From: Pyropia haitanensis
Lineage: Eukaryota; Rhodophyta; Bangiophyceae; Bangiales; Bangiaceae
Direction: 5' to 3'
Length of the DNA: 33,931 bases
Assembly (NCBI GenBank): GCA_008729055.1
Contig: SDUX01000075.1
Location: 17,501-51,431 of the forward strand
The notes under the pieces are model-generated. The model saw nothing but the letters and a program-made list of their open reading frames with translations. It was not told the DNA's origin and did no database searches. Made by a program: the position numbers and the translations under genes. Positions 1-7,828 of the stretch are shown here, piece after piece. The stretch's first letter is position 1; each line of letters begins with the position of its first letter.

Positions 1-978
1 TTTGCTTGCGAAAAAAGGGACTTCCCTCCCTGCTCCCTCTTTCGACATGGAGAAAAACTCCCGTTCGGTGCCCTGGGCTAAGGAGCACCTTGAACCAGGC
101 CGTCCACCCGGGAAAAGAGATGGACGGCGCCTCAGAAACAAAAAAGAATGGACCCCTTTGCGCTACACGGAGATATGTCCATAGACGGGGCTGCGACGAT
201 ACGACGCCCTCCAAGGGAAACGTTAACGCTTCAATATGCGGATTGATACCACAGCCAAGGACTGTGATAGCGCGCCCGCTACAACAAATGATACCACGCC
301 CCGGTAGGGGGTCGAGCAGAGCTCCAGAATATTCCCATAGACCGTCACGGGTAAAGATGCCGAACACCACAGGAACGCACAACTTAAGGATTTCGGCATG
401 GCTAAGCAGCCTCCTCAGAGCGGCACTTGGGGAGGGGACGCCACCCTTCAACCCGCCAGCTCCCCCGTTACAAAAAACGGCACAACGGTGGTACACCTAT
501 CCTCCGTATAACAATACCCCGGTTCCTATGGAAATGACCCCCTTTCTCATAACGGATAGGCTTATGGCGAATCTCCGCGTTACTAGTATACAGCCTTAGT
601 ATACGTTCAGGGGGCAAGCGCTTTTTTCGCAAACCATCAAGACCGGTTTGTGATATCATAAGGAGACCCGGTTTCCCCAATTCTTTCGTATCGTCCCAAC
701 GGACAACCGTCAATGAGGCGAGAAAGGCAGACGGGTAACCAAACCCCTCCCCCGTTTCTCATTCACGACGGGTGCCCTACCACAGCTTGGGGCATTTCTA
801 CAAGAGCCCCCTTTTTTTTTGCCCAACGAACCCCAACCCAAGCGCAAAAAAAGGGGGCGCACACGTGCAGTGGTCTGGTACCAGCGTTGCACTCGTATAG
901 GAAGTCAATACGGAACGATACGGACGGGTCCACAAGGTCATGACGACGGCCTGAGGTATTTTTTTTTTTCCCACAGCG

Positions 979-1450
979 CCTGGTGGGGAGGTGAGCGGAC
1001 CAATGGAACCTTACTACCAAACCCGCATCCAGACAGTGCGGAAAAAAAAAAAAAAGTACAGGGCGTCCCCAGAGGCTTGCGTCCATCCGAGAAAAAAGGG
1101 CACTCATAAGCTGGCGCGAGCGACAGCGCGCACCCTCTTCCCTTTATCCAACCGACTGGTGGGGAGGTGAGCGGACCAAATATGGAACCTTACTACCAAA
1201 CCCGCAATCCATGTCGACGGGACAAAAGTCCAAGGGCGACCCCGCCTTGCGTCCTCATTGGAGTACCCTTTTTTCTATGAAAAAACACTCATAAGCTGCC
1301 GCCACCGCGCGCGCCCTCTTGTTCTTATCCAACCGACTGGTGGGGAGGTGAGCGGACCAAATATGGAACCTTACTACCAAACCCGCAATCCATGTCGACG
1401 GGACCAAATCCAAGGGCGACCTGCGTTGCGTCCTCATTGGAGTGCCGTTC
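979..1450 (+). repeat. ~180-bp tandem repeat, about 2.7 copies
   Basis: Three copies share a core starting TGGTGGGGAGGTGAGCGGAC at 981, 1157 and 1338 (periods 176 and 181). Each core is followed by a shared block ending near CCAAACCCGCA, then a less conserved part with an A/T homopolymer and the word ACTCATAAGCTG. Copies 2 and 3 are nearly identical over more than 100 bases, while copy 1 is more diverged and has indels in A-runs. No coding role is visible. Confidence 0.8.
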
Positions 1451-1578
1451 TATAAAGGCCTTCCGGCGTTACTTGCACCACGCGGTTTCCATACCCCGCT
1501 GTCCCCCCCCACACCGCTCTTTGTTATCCCAAAGAACAAAAAAAAGCGAGGTGGAGGGAGCAGACATCACAAAGGGGA

Positions 1579-1634
1579 GGTATGCCTTTATGGATTTTCC
1601 TCTCAGTATATAAAGAGCACAAAAAAGGCATACC
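1579..1634. repeat. 11-bp perfect inverted repeat enclosing a TATA-like box
   Basis: GGTATGCCTTT at 1579-1589 is the exact reverse complement of AAAGGCATACC at 1624-1634. The 34-nt spacer contains TATATAAA (1607-1614). It could form a hairpin in RNA or mark a binding site. No gene follows on either side, so function is unknown. Confidence 0.55.
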
Positions 1635-2145
1635 AACGCATGCCCCAAAGGGGGGGGGGGTTCAGCCACCACACGAGTGGGGCCGAGTCGCCCCCTCCCC
1701 CTATGAGAGGACCACACGTACTGTTGAGGCCAACTCCGGATGGTCAGGCCGGAGAGCAAGGGCATAAAATCCCCTACTACTATGTGCGCCTCTGAGGAGG
1801 GGCGGTGGCCATAAAAAGCCGCTACCCCGCCTCCAATACGGGGCCCCTACTATGGTTGTTTCGGGTCAAGTGGGAGGTCACCCCGTGGCCTAGAAACCAT
1901 AGTAGAACATGCCAGTAACAGTGGGGTCCGCCAGGCGGAAAAAAACCCCTATCAAAATCGGCCCAGCGGGCAGGCGGGAAGCCATCCCCGGGCTCCTCCA
2001 AGGCGCCCCCTAGGTCGGGAAAATGGAGGGCATAGCGGTCCCTAGGCTGGTAGCCTACTACCATAGGAAAAAAGCCGGTCTGAAATGGCCCCCTAGGGGC
2101 CTGAAACGTATATTCATACTATATCGGGTAGACGACTGATTACAG

Positions 2146-2329
2146 CCGACGGCGCTTCAGAAGCGCAGGGGGGGGGTCCCCCACCCACCGGTCTTGGACT
2201 CCATTCTGATAGAAAAGGGGTCTCTAGGTCGATACCAAACGGTCCCATACCAAACCTGGCCCTTGGGGCCAAGCTATCGCGGTCTTGGCTTCACCCCCGT
2301 ATACTCGTATACCAATGAAGCGCCGTCGG
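2146..2329. repeat. 14-bp perfect inverted repeat flanking a decayed tandem unit
   Basis: CCGACGGCGCTTCA (2146-2159) and its exact reverse complement (2316-2329) bracket about 156 bp. The enclosed segment is a diverged copy of the 152-bp tandem repeat that follows. The arrangement resembles a small terminal-inverted-repeat element, but no target duplication was recognised. Confidence 0.45.
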
Positions 2330-2925
2330 GGGGGTCTGCCGATTTCCGACCTCAGATGCGTTTCTGACTAAGAAAGGGTCGCTAAGTCGATACCCGCAGT
2401 CCCCGTCGCAAACGGAGCAACAGGGCCAAAGGTATCGCTCGGTAGGGAACCGGTCGTATTCCTACCAGGAAACACCCGTCAGGGGGGGTATTCCGATTCT
2501 TGGGCTCAGATGCGTTTCTGACTAACAAAGGGTCGCTGAGTCGATATCTGCAGTCCCCGTCGCAAGCGGAGCAACAGGGCCAAAGATAGCGCTCGGTAGG
2601 AATCGCTCATGTTCCTAGAGGAAACACCCGTCAGAGGGGGTATTCCGATTTCCAACCTCGGATGCGTTTCTGACTGAGGAAGGGTCGCTGAGTCGATATC
2701 TGCAGTCCCCGTCGCAAACGGAGCAACAGGGCCAAAGATATCGCTCTGTAGGAATCGCTCATGCTCCTAGAGGAAACACCCGTCAGGGGGGGTACTCTGA
2801 TTTCCGACCTCAGATACGTTTCTGACTAAGAAAGGGTCGCTGAGTCGATATCTGCAGTCCCCGTCGCAAACGGAGCACCAGGGCAAAAGATAGCCGGGGT
2901 GGAAGAAAACACCCCTCAGGGGGGC
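2190..2925 (+). repeat. ~152-bp tandem repeat, four clear copies plus one decayed
   Basis: The word TTTCTGACT, followed by a conserved AAGGGTCGCT-GAGTCGATA block and the block CAGTCCCCGTCGCAA, recurs at 2361, 2515, 2667 and 2819 (periods 154, 152, 152). A degenerate copy has its equivalent at 2203. The last copy degrades after about 2890. Short frames on the minus strand across it are products of the repeat and not supported as genes. Confidence 0.8.
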
Positions 2926-3079
2926 TCCTGCATATGTGAAACACCATCCTTCGTGATATCGGGTCGCAAGACCGATCATCAAAATCTCGTATGAAAACGA
3001 CCCCCGTAGGGGGGGATACCAGTGAAGCGTATCCCTTATGCCAACATGGTCCTGAGGGGGGGGGGACATACCCCACCCT

Positions 3080-3623
3080 ATGCATACGGGAGCCTACCCC
3101 GATGCTCGACCATCGTCCCTGGTACATGCGGCAAACGCGGTGGCCCGCGCCGCACCGCGGGGAGGCCGCGTGGGCGGCGGGGGTAGCGGCGGGAGTCCAT
3201 CACTGGCCCCTGCCCTAACGGCAGGCCAAAGCCCCGCGCTGGGGACGCGCCGCTGCCAGCCCCGGCGAGGGGGCGAGCCCGCCGGTGACGGCGAGGCGGG
3301 CGAGGGCGCCGGCCTCGGCGCGACGGCCGCCGGCCGGCGGGCTGCCGGCAAGGGGGGGCGCGCAGGCCCAGCCTCGGGCGCCACCGCTGGCGCCGCCGAG
3401 TCAAGGCACCGCCGCGGGCGACGCGGCGGGGGTGTGGCCGCAAGCGGGCGCGGCACGGCCGCGCCCAATCCCGCCGCCTCGGCGGCAGCGCACGCGGCGC
3501 CCGCACCAACGGGCGTCGAGATTGCCGCCAGGGGCGGCGGGGCGGCCGCCGTCACCACGTCCGCCATCAGCGTCGGCTGCCCCGCAGGGGAGGCGGCGCC
3601 GGCCCCCGCCAGCCCCCCCGGAT
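3080..3623. other. GC-extreme DNA downstream of the large ORF
   Basis: Open frames cover this interval on both strands because stop codons are rare at this GC content. A minus-strand frame (3651-3094) with an internal ATG near 3567 could be the start of a second ORF of a non-LTR element, but it shows no endonuclease motif and ends at the repeat region. I do not call a gene. Confidence 0.4.
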
Positions 3624-5981
3624 TCACCGGGGGATCTCCCGCCGCCGGCAAGTTGGCGCGCCGGCCGGGGGCAGAGGCGGAGGTCGTCGGGCCGCCAGCG
3701 CCGGCGCGGCCCCCGCCGGCGGAAGCACCAGCTCGCGCCGGCGCGCGGCCAGGCGCGCTAGCCCTCCGCCCGGCAGGGGCGCCGGGCCCGCCGTCGTCGG
3801 CGGAACCGCCGCCCTCGCCGCGCGCGGCGTCAACGGCGGCCCGCCGGACCGGCGCGGCCCAGCCAACGCGTACGTCCGCAGCCGCTGTGGCCGCGCGGCC
3901 GGCGCGGCCGGCCGCCCCGCAGGCGGCCGTGGCGCCGCCAGCGGAGCTGCCGCCAGCCGCGGCCAGTCCCCCCCCACCGCACAGCCGGGCGACGCCTCGC
4001 CCGCGCCGCCCGCGGCATCCTCGGCGGTCCGCCCGGGCGGGGCGTCGCGACCCGCAGGTGCGGGGGCAGCCGCACTGGACGCGCGGCCGATCCGCGCCAC
4101 CGCACCGCCGGCGACCGTGGCGCCGCCCGCCATTCGGCCACCCGCCATGGCCAGTCCGCTCGCCGCCGCCCCGCCAGGCGGCGCCGCGCCCGCGCCGCCC
4201 GCGGCGCCCGCGTCGGCCCGCTTGGGCGGGGCGCCGCTGTCCGCCCGTGGGCCAGCAGCCTCGCTGGCCGCGTGGCCGGCCCGCACAACCGCACCGCCGG
4301 CAGCCGCGCCGCGGCGCGCGGACTGGCCGCCTGCCGCGGCCGGGCCACCCCCCGCCGCACCGCCAGGCGGCGCCGCGCCCCCACCGCCCGCGGAGCCATC
4401 GTCGGCCCGCGTGAGCGGGGCGCCGCTGCCCGCCGGTGGGGGAGCGTCCGCACTGTCCGCGCGGCGGGCCGGTGCGGTCGCGCCACTGGCGACGGTGGCC
4501 CCGCCGGCTGGGCCGCCGCCAGCGGCGGGCGGTCCACCCACCCCCCCGCCGGCGGCCGGCGCGGCACTCGCCTCCGGCCCATCACGGGCCGCCGCTGGCG
4601 GGCCGCCGCAGCCCGCGCCTGCATTGGGCGCCGCCGCCGGGCGCGCGGCGAGCGCCGCCTCCACGTGCGCGCGAAGCGACGCGCGCACGTGGGGCGGCAG
4701 GCCCGCCCGCGTGCCCAGCTGGCGGAGCTTCGCCTCCAGGCGGCGGCGGCACAGGTCCGCGGCCGTGGTCGCCGCCTCCTCTCGTGACAGCTGGGCGCGC
4801 CGACGCGCGCCGAGGAGGGCGGCGGACCACGGGTCGGCGGCGGGAAGGAGGGTCAGCACCGTGGCCGCCGGGCCGGCCCGCACCGCCGCGCAGAACGCCT
4901 CCGCGGCGGCGGCGACGAGCGTCACCGCCGTGGTGGACCCAAAGCGGTCCGCGTCCACCACGGCGTGCGCGTCCACTCCGGTGAGGTCCACCAGGAGAGA
5001 GCGCAGGCGGTGCGCGCGCGCGTCGCGAGAGACGCCGGCAACGTAGACGGTCTCCAGGCGGACGACCTCTCCGCGCCGGCGCGCGACGCGCGTGAGCGCA
5101 GCCGCCGCAGCAGCCGCGCGCGCGCCCGCCGCCGCGGTGGCGGGCGTCGCGCCGGTGGCAGGCGCCGCGCAGGCCGCTTCCGCCTCGCGGCCCGCCGCGG
5201 CATCGCCCGGGGCTCGGGCAGCCGCCTCCGCCCCGCCGCCACCCGCGCCCGCAGCGATCCCGCCGTCCGCCGTTGCCACGGCCGCCGCCATGCCAAACGG
5301 CGCGCCCCCGTCCGTCGTCGCGGCAGCGGCGGCATTCGCCGCGGTCCTGGCGGCGGCAGCCGCCCGGGAGCGGCGGCCGCGGCGGGCCACCTCGGTCCAG
5401 GCACCTCCGGCGTTTACCCCCCCCTCCACCACAGGGGGGGCCTCTGCCCCCCCGAGGGGGGGCGATGCGCCGAGGGAGCCGGCCGGGCGCGTCCCGCCGC
5501 GCGCCACCGCCGCCAACTCCGCCACCGCCGCCGCCGCCGCTGCCGGGGGGCCGACCGCGTCGCCGGCGACCGCCGGCGCCTCGGCCGGCGCCTCGCCACC
5601 GCCCGTCGCCGCCGAGTCCGCCGCCGCCGTTCCGCCGTCCGCCGCCACCCCGCCCACCCCCTCCGCGACCGCTACCGCCCCCAACGTCGGCGTGGGGGGG
5701 AGGGCAGCGGAATCCTGACCCGCAGGTAGGGGCAGCGGGGAGGAGGGCGGGGAACCCGCAGACCCGCCCGCACAAAGAACCGTTGGCCCGGCCAGAATGC
5801 CACGCGGCAGCCTGCCAGCGCGCGCGCAGCTGCCGCGCGGCCCGCGGTTCGCCGCGAGGGCCGCGCTTACAGCTGCTGTCAGCGCCGCCCGCTCCGTCGT
5901 CGTCGCCGTCGTCGTCGCGGCCTGGATGACGGCCTCAACGGCCGTCAAAACCGCCACCAAAGCCGCGCGATCCGTGCCCAT
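3624..5981 (-). CDS. Large Ala/Gly/Pro-rich protein with a LINE ORF1/Gag-like core
   Basis: The 785-aa frame starts at ATG 5981 (MGTDRAALVAVL); the open frame runs further upstream to 6149 but that extension is low-complexity. Residues about 1-60 look helical. About 165-185 hold the motif WTEVARRGRRSR. About 260-420 form the only ordinary globular-looking part, including VYVAGVSRDARAHRLRSLL, GVDAHAVVDADRFGSTTAV and a helical stretch ending HVRASLRAHVEAALAARP. This layout (a basic WTEVARRG-type motif, then a YV-G-R...L..LG...AV.D..F.G...V domain) resembles ORF1 proteins of some non-LTR retrotransposons; that is a by-eye resemblance. The C-terminal half is a 63-residue repeat rich in Ala, Gly and Pro. 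I see no CCHC knuckle, endonuclease or reverse transcriptase. It could instead be a host structural or RNA-binding protein. Extreme GC opens long shadow frames on the other strand, so the strand choice rests on the globular core. Confidence 0.5.
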   Translation of the reverse strand: MGTDRAALVAVLTAVEAVIQAATTTATTTERAALTAAVSAALAANRGPRGSCARAGRLPRGILAGPTVLCAGGSAGSPPSSPLPLPAGQDSAALPPTPTLGAVAVAEGVGGVAADGGTAAADSAATGGGEAPAEAPAVAGDAVGPPAAAAAAVAELAAVARGGTRPAGSLGASPPLGGAEAPPVVEGGVNAGGAWTEVARRGRRSRAAAAARTAANAAAAATTDGGAPFGMAAAVATADGGIAAGAGGGGAEAAARAPGDAAAGREAEAACAAPATGATPATAAAGARAAAAAAALTRVARRRGEVVRLETVYVAGVSRDARAHRLRSLLVDLTGVDAHAVVDADRFGSTTAVTLVAAAAEAFCAAVRAGPAATVLTLLPAADPWSAALLGARRRAQLSREEAATTAADLCRRRLEAKLRQLGTRAGLPPHVRASLRAHVEAALAARPAAAPNAGAGCGGPPAAARDGPEASAAPAAGGGVGGPPAAGGGPAGGATVASGATAPARRADSADAPPPAGSGAPLTRADDGSAGGGGAAPPGGAAGGGPAAAGGQSARRGAAAGGAVVRAGHAASEAAGPRADSGAPPKRADAGAAGGAGAAPPGGAAASGLAMAGGRMAGGATVAGGAVARIGRASSAAAPAPAGRDAPPGRTAEDAAGGAGEASPGCAVGGDWPRLAAAPLAAPRPPAGRPAAPAARPQRLRTYALAGPRRSGGPPLTPRAARAAVPPTTAGPAPLPGGGLARLAARRRELVLPPAGAAPALAARRPPPLPPAGAPTCRRREIPR
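3980..4560. repeat. 189-bp (63-codon) tandem repeat inside the large ORF
   Basis: The block starting CCGCCAGGCGGCGCCGCGCC on the plus strand recurs at 4171 and 4360, exactly 189 bp or 63 codons apart, with more diverged copies on either side. In the minus-strand protein each unit includes a (G/S)GAPxxRADxGxAGG-like segment followed by GAAPPGGAA. The period is a multiple of three and the frame stays open, so the expansion is compatible with coding. Confidence 0.65.
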
Positions 5982-6405
5982 GGCGCCCCGCCGCGCGAGC
6001 CAAAGCGATGGGGGGGTGACCGGCACCCCCCCCGCCTGCTGTGGTGGTCGTCGACTCGCACAGCCGGGTGCGGCTGCTGGCCACCGCCGCGGCCCGCTAC
6101 CGCCTTGGGCGCGGGGCTCGTCCCCCCGGCACCACCACACCCACAGCACTCACCGCACCCCCCCGCACGTCCTCAGCCGTCCTCGACCCCGATCCGGATC
6201 CCCCTCCCCCCGCAGGCGGCCGGCCAGCACCCACCGCCGCCCCTCCCCACCTGTCAGACCCCCCCCCTCCGGGAAGATCAGGCCCCCCCCCCGCCCCCGG
6301 CGGGCCGGCACCCGCAGCCGCCGGCACGCGCTGGGCGGGGATGGCGCGGCGGGCGTCACTCATGGTGACGCCCGTCGCTAGCGTGGGGACAGTGCTTGAC
6401 GGCGT
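5982..6405. other. GC-rich spacer between the large ORF and the tRNA gene
   Basis: Pro/Ala/Gly-type shadow frames occur on both strands with no domain. On the minus strand this would be the 5' leader of the large ORF. No clear TATA box was found in it. Confidence 0.4.
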
Positions 6406-6410
6406 AAAAA
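6406..6410 (-). terminator. Pol III T5 terminator of tRNA-Asp
   Basis: On the minus strand TTTTT begins nine bases after the discriminator base (6419). This is the usual RNA polymerase III stop signal at a usual distance, and supports the 3' end chosen for the tRNA gene. Confidence 0.7.
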
Positions 6411-6418
6411 TGTTTTGA

Positions 6419-6511
6419 CTCTCCCACCGGGACTCTCGTCACATTGAACCCGGGTCTCCCGCGTGACAGGCGGGCATACTTCATGGAAGTTGACCACTAT
6501 ACTATGGAAGA
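6419..6511 (-). tRNA. tRNA-Asp(GUC) interrupted in both the D-loop and the T-loop
   Basis: Read on the minus strand, all four stems of a 72-nt tRNA-Asp can be drawn. The acceptor TCTTCCA (6511-6505) pairs with TGGGAGA (6426-6420), with one G-U pair and discriminator G6419. The D-stem is GTAT/GTAT. The anticodon stem CCCGC/GCGGG surrounds loop CTGTCAC with anticodon GTC (6467-6465). The T-stem is CCGGG (6453-6449) with CCCGG (6431-6427). Two insertions break the loops. One is 11 nt in the D-loop (about 6490-6480), whose edges form an ACTTC-CAT-GAAGT hairpin. The other is 10 nt in the T-loop (about 6445-6436, edges ambiguous by one or two bases). Removing both leaves exactly 72 nt with a normal 7-nt T-loop. 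There is no intron at the usual 37/38 site. Intact stems argue for a working gene with ectopic introns rather than a pseudogene. Ectopic and multiple tRNA introns are known from the red alga Cyanidioschyzon. Confidence 0.88.
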
Positions 6512-6547
6512 TATCTTTGCTGATGACAAGAACGGAATTTCAATGTA

Positions 6548-6554
6548 ATTTATA
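6548..6554 (-). promoter_or_regulatory. Upstream TATA-like box of the tRNA gene
   Basis: TATAAAT on the minus strand lies 37-43 nt upstream of tRNA position 1. That is near where TFIIIB contacts DNA in organisms whose tRNA genes use an upstream TATA element. It may matter here because the T-loop insertion splits the internal B-box (GGTTC then GAGTCCC), while the A-box TAGTATAGTGG (6504-6494) is intact. Confidence 0.45.
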
Positions 6555-7232
6555 CTTTTTGAAAATCTACGATTGCCTGATGTTGGAGACTCGCGTGTGT
6601 TTTTGTGTAAAGGGAGGGAGGGAATGAGCTGCCGTGGCAAGATTTCAACGCCGCACGCAGGCGGTGTCCCTCAGGACAGGAACGAAACTCTCTGTGGTGG
6701 TTCTCCCATTGCCACTGCGGGGCGCTCTGACCAGGATGGCGGGAGATGAGGCCAAAAGAGAGAAGAAAACCAGACAGTATAGAGCAATGCACGGGATACA
6801 GTGCGGAATGAGACACCACGCATCCCACACGTCTAAGCTAACAAGCAACATACGACCACACAAGCATAAATAAATAGTAAACAGTCAACCACACCCACTA
6901 CTGCTGGCATAAATAAATAGTAGACAGTCAACCACACCGACCACCGCAGGCGCCCCACACGCCTCCCCACCACTGGCCACTCCTTGCCTCACCCACCTCC
7001 TCACAATCACACCGCCTGTCGCCACCTACCACGGAGTGTGCGCTCGCACTGCGGCCGCCACCGCCGGCACTGCACCAGCCACCACCACCACCGCCACCAC
7101 CCCATCTTCCACTCTCACCGCTCTCTCCGCTCCACCCAGCCCCCACCACCCACCCCCACCCCCATTCCCACCCCCTCACCCGCAGTTCTAGCCCCCGTCG
7201 ACCACTCACGCCCCCCACAGGGTGACCGCCGC
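6555..7232. other. Spacer, 3' flank of the protease-like gene
   Basis: No gene supported. The right part (6980-7200) is CACC/CCACC-rich, giving low-complexity shadow frames. For the minus-strand protease-like gene this is its 3' untranslated and downstream DNA. Confidence 0.45.
6865..6940 (+). repeat. 33-bp direct repeat, period 43
   Basis: A 33-bp unit beginning CATAAATAAATAGTA occurs at 6865-6897 and 6908-6940 with two mismatches. It contains AATAAA on the plus strand. It lies downstream of the protease-like gene (minus strand) and 350 bp upstream of the tRNA gene. No function assigned. Confidence 0.7.
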
Positions 7233-7426
7233 TCAGGCCATCGCCTGCTTGATCCAGGCGGTGTAGTAGGCCACCTTGGTGCCGACATTCGGCATCCCCT
7301 GCGGGCACAGCTCCGTGGCCGTCCCAATCCAAAAGCTGCTCACCGCGTACAGCGTGTACACCTTGGTCTTCACCCCCCCAATCACCTTGGTGTCGGCCCG
7401 GAACATGGGCCCCCCCACGTCGCGCT

Positions 7427-7431
7427 CGCAC
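7427..7431. repeat. Target-site duplication of copia-1 (left copy)
   Basis: CGCAC at 7427-7431 directly flanks the left LTR and is repeated at 13547-13551 after the right LTR. A 5-bp duplication is standard for Ty1/copia integration. Only one copy belongs to the original gene. Confidence 0.95.
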
Positions 7432-7828
7432 TGAGAGAAAAGAGTCGTTCACTTGTTGACTAGCGTTCCGTGCTCCCCTCGGTCCTCCCTCTGGTTGCTC
7501 TTATCCCTCTCCTCTCCTGGTCCCCCCTCTCCTCCCTCGGTGGCCCAGTGCCCTTCCGAGGGTGCTTGTCCTTGCACTGCAGGCCGCACGCGTTGTGCTT
7601 GCCCGCGTCCCTTGTTCGTGCTCTTGCTTGGTCTTGCCCCACGTGTTGACGTCCGGTCGCGTCCACGGTCGTTGCCTTCAGTGCGTGGAGCCGTTGTGGC
7701 CCAGGCGGACGGGTCGCGGCCGCTCCCCGGTGGCCGGGTCGTCGTCTTGAATGCTTGGGCCGTTCCTGTCCAGGCGGACGGGTCGCGGCCGGTCCGCCGC
7801 GACCGATCCGTCCGCTTAATTATTCACA
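7432..7828 (-). repeat. copia-1 3' LTR
   Basis: 397 bp, starting TGAGAGAAAAGAG and ending ATTATTCACA on the plus strand; no difference from 13150-13546 was seen. The stop codon of the upstream pol frame (7826-7824) lies within its first bases in element orientation. It contains an internal 22-bp direct repeat starting CCAGGCGGACGGG at 7701 and 7770. Confidence 0.95.

Larger units (their letters stand above)
1..3080. other. Non-coding, homopolymer-rich repeat region
   Basis: I find no convincing gene in this stretch. The open frames are short, overlap on both strands and show no recognisable domain. Composition differs from the GC-extreme DNA that follows: it is AT-richer, with long A/T runs (for example near 958-971 and 1040-1055) and many C/G runs. 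It holds two tandem-repeat families and two inverted repeats, listed separately. TATA-like strings occur at 1451-1456 and 1607-1614, but no coding frame follows either. It could be subtelomeric, centromere-proximal or ordinary intergenic repeat DNA; the sequence does not decide. Confidence 0.6.

Noticed and set aside
1798..1840. Imperfect hairpin GGCGGTGGC ... GCCGCTACC
   Set aside because: Needs several G-U pairs and has no context; likely chance in GC-rich DNA.
3080..4414. 444-codon plus-strand frame antisense to the large ORF
   Set aside because: It is Ala/Pro/Arg-only low complexity with no domain, as expected from the rarity of stops at this GC content. The minus strand has the globular core.
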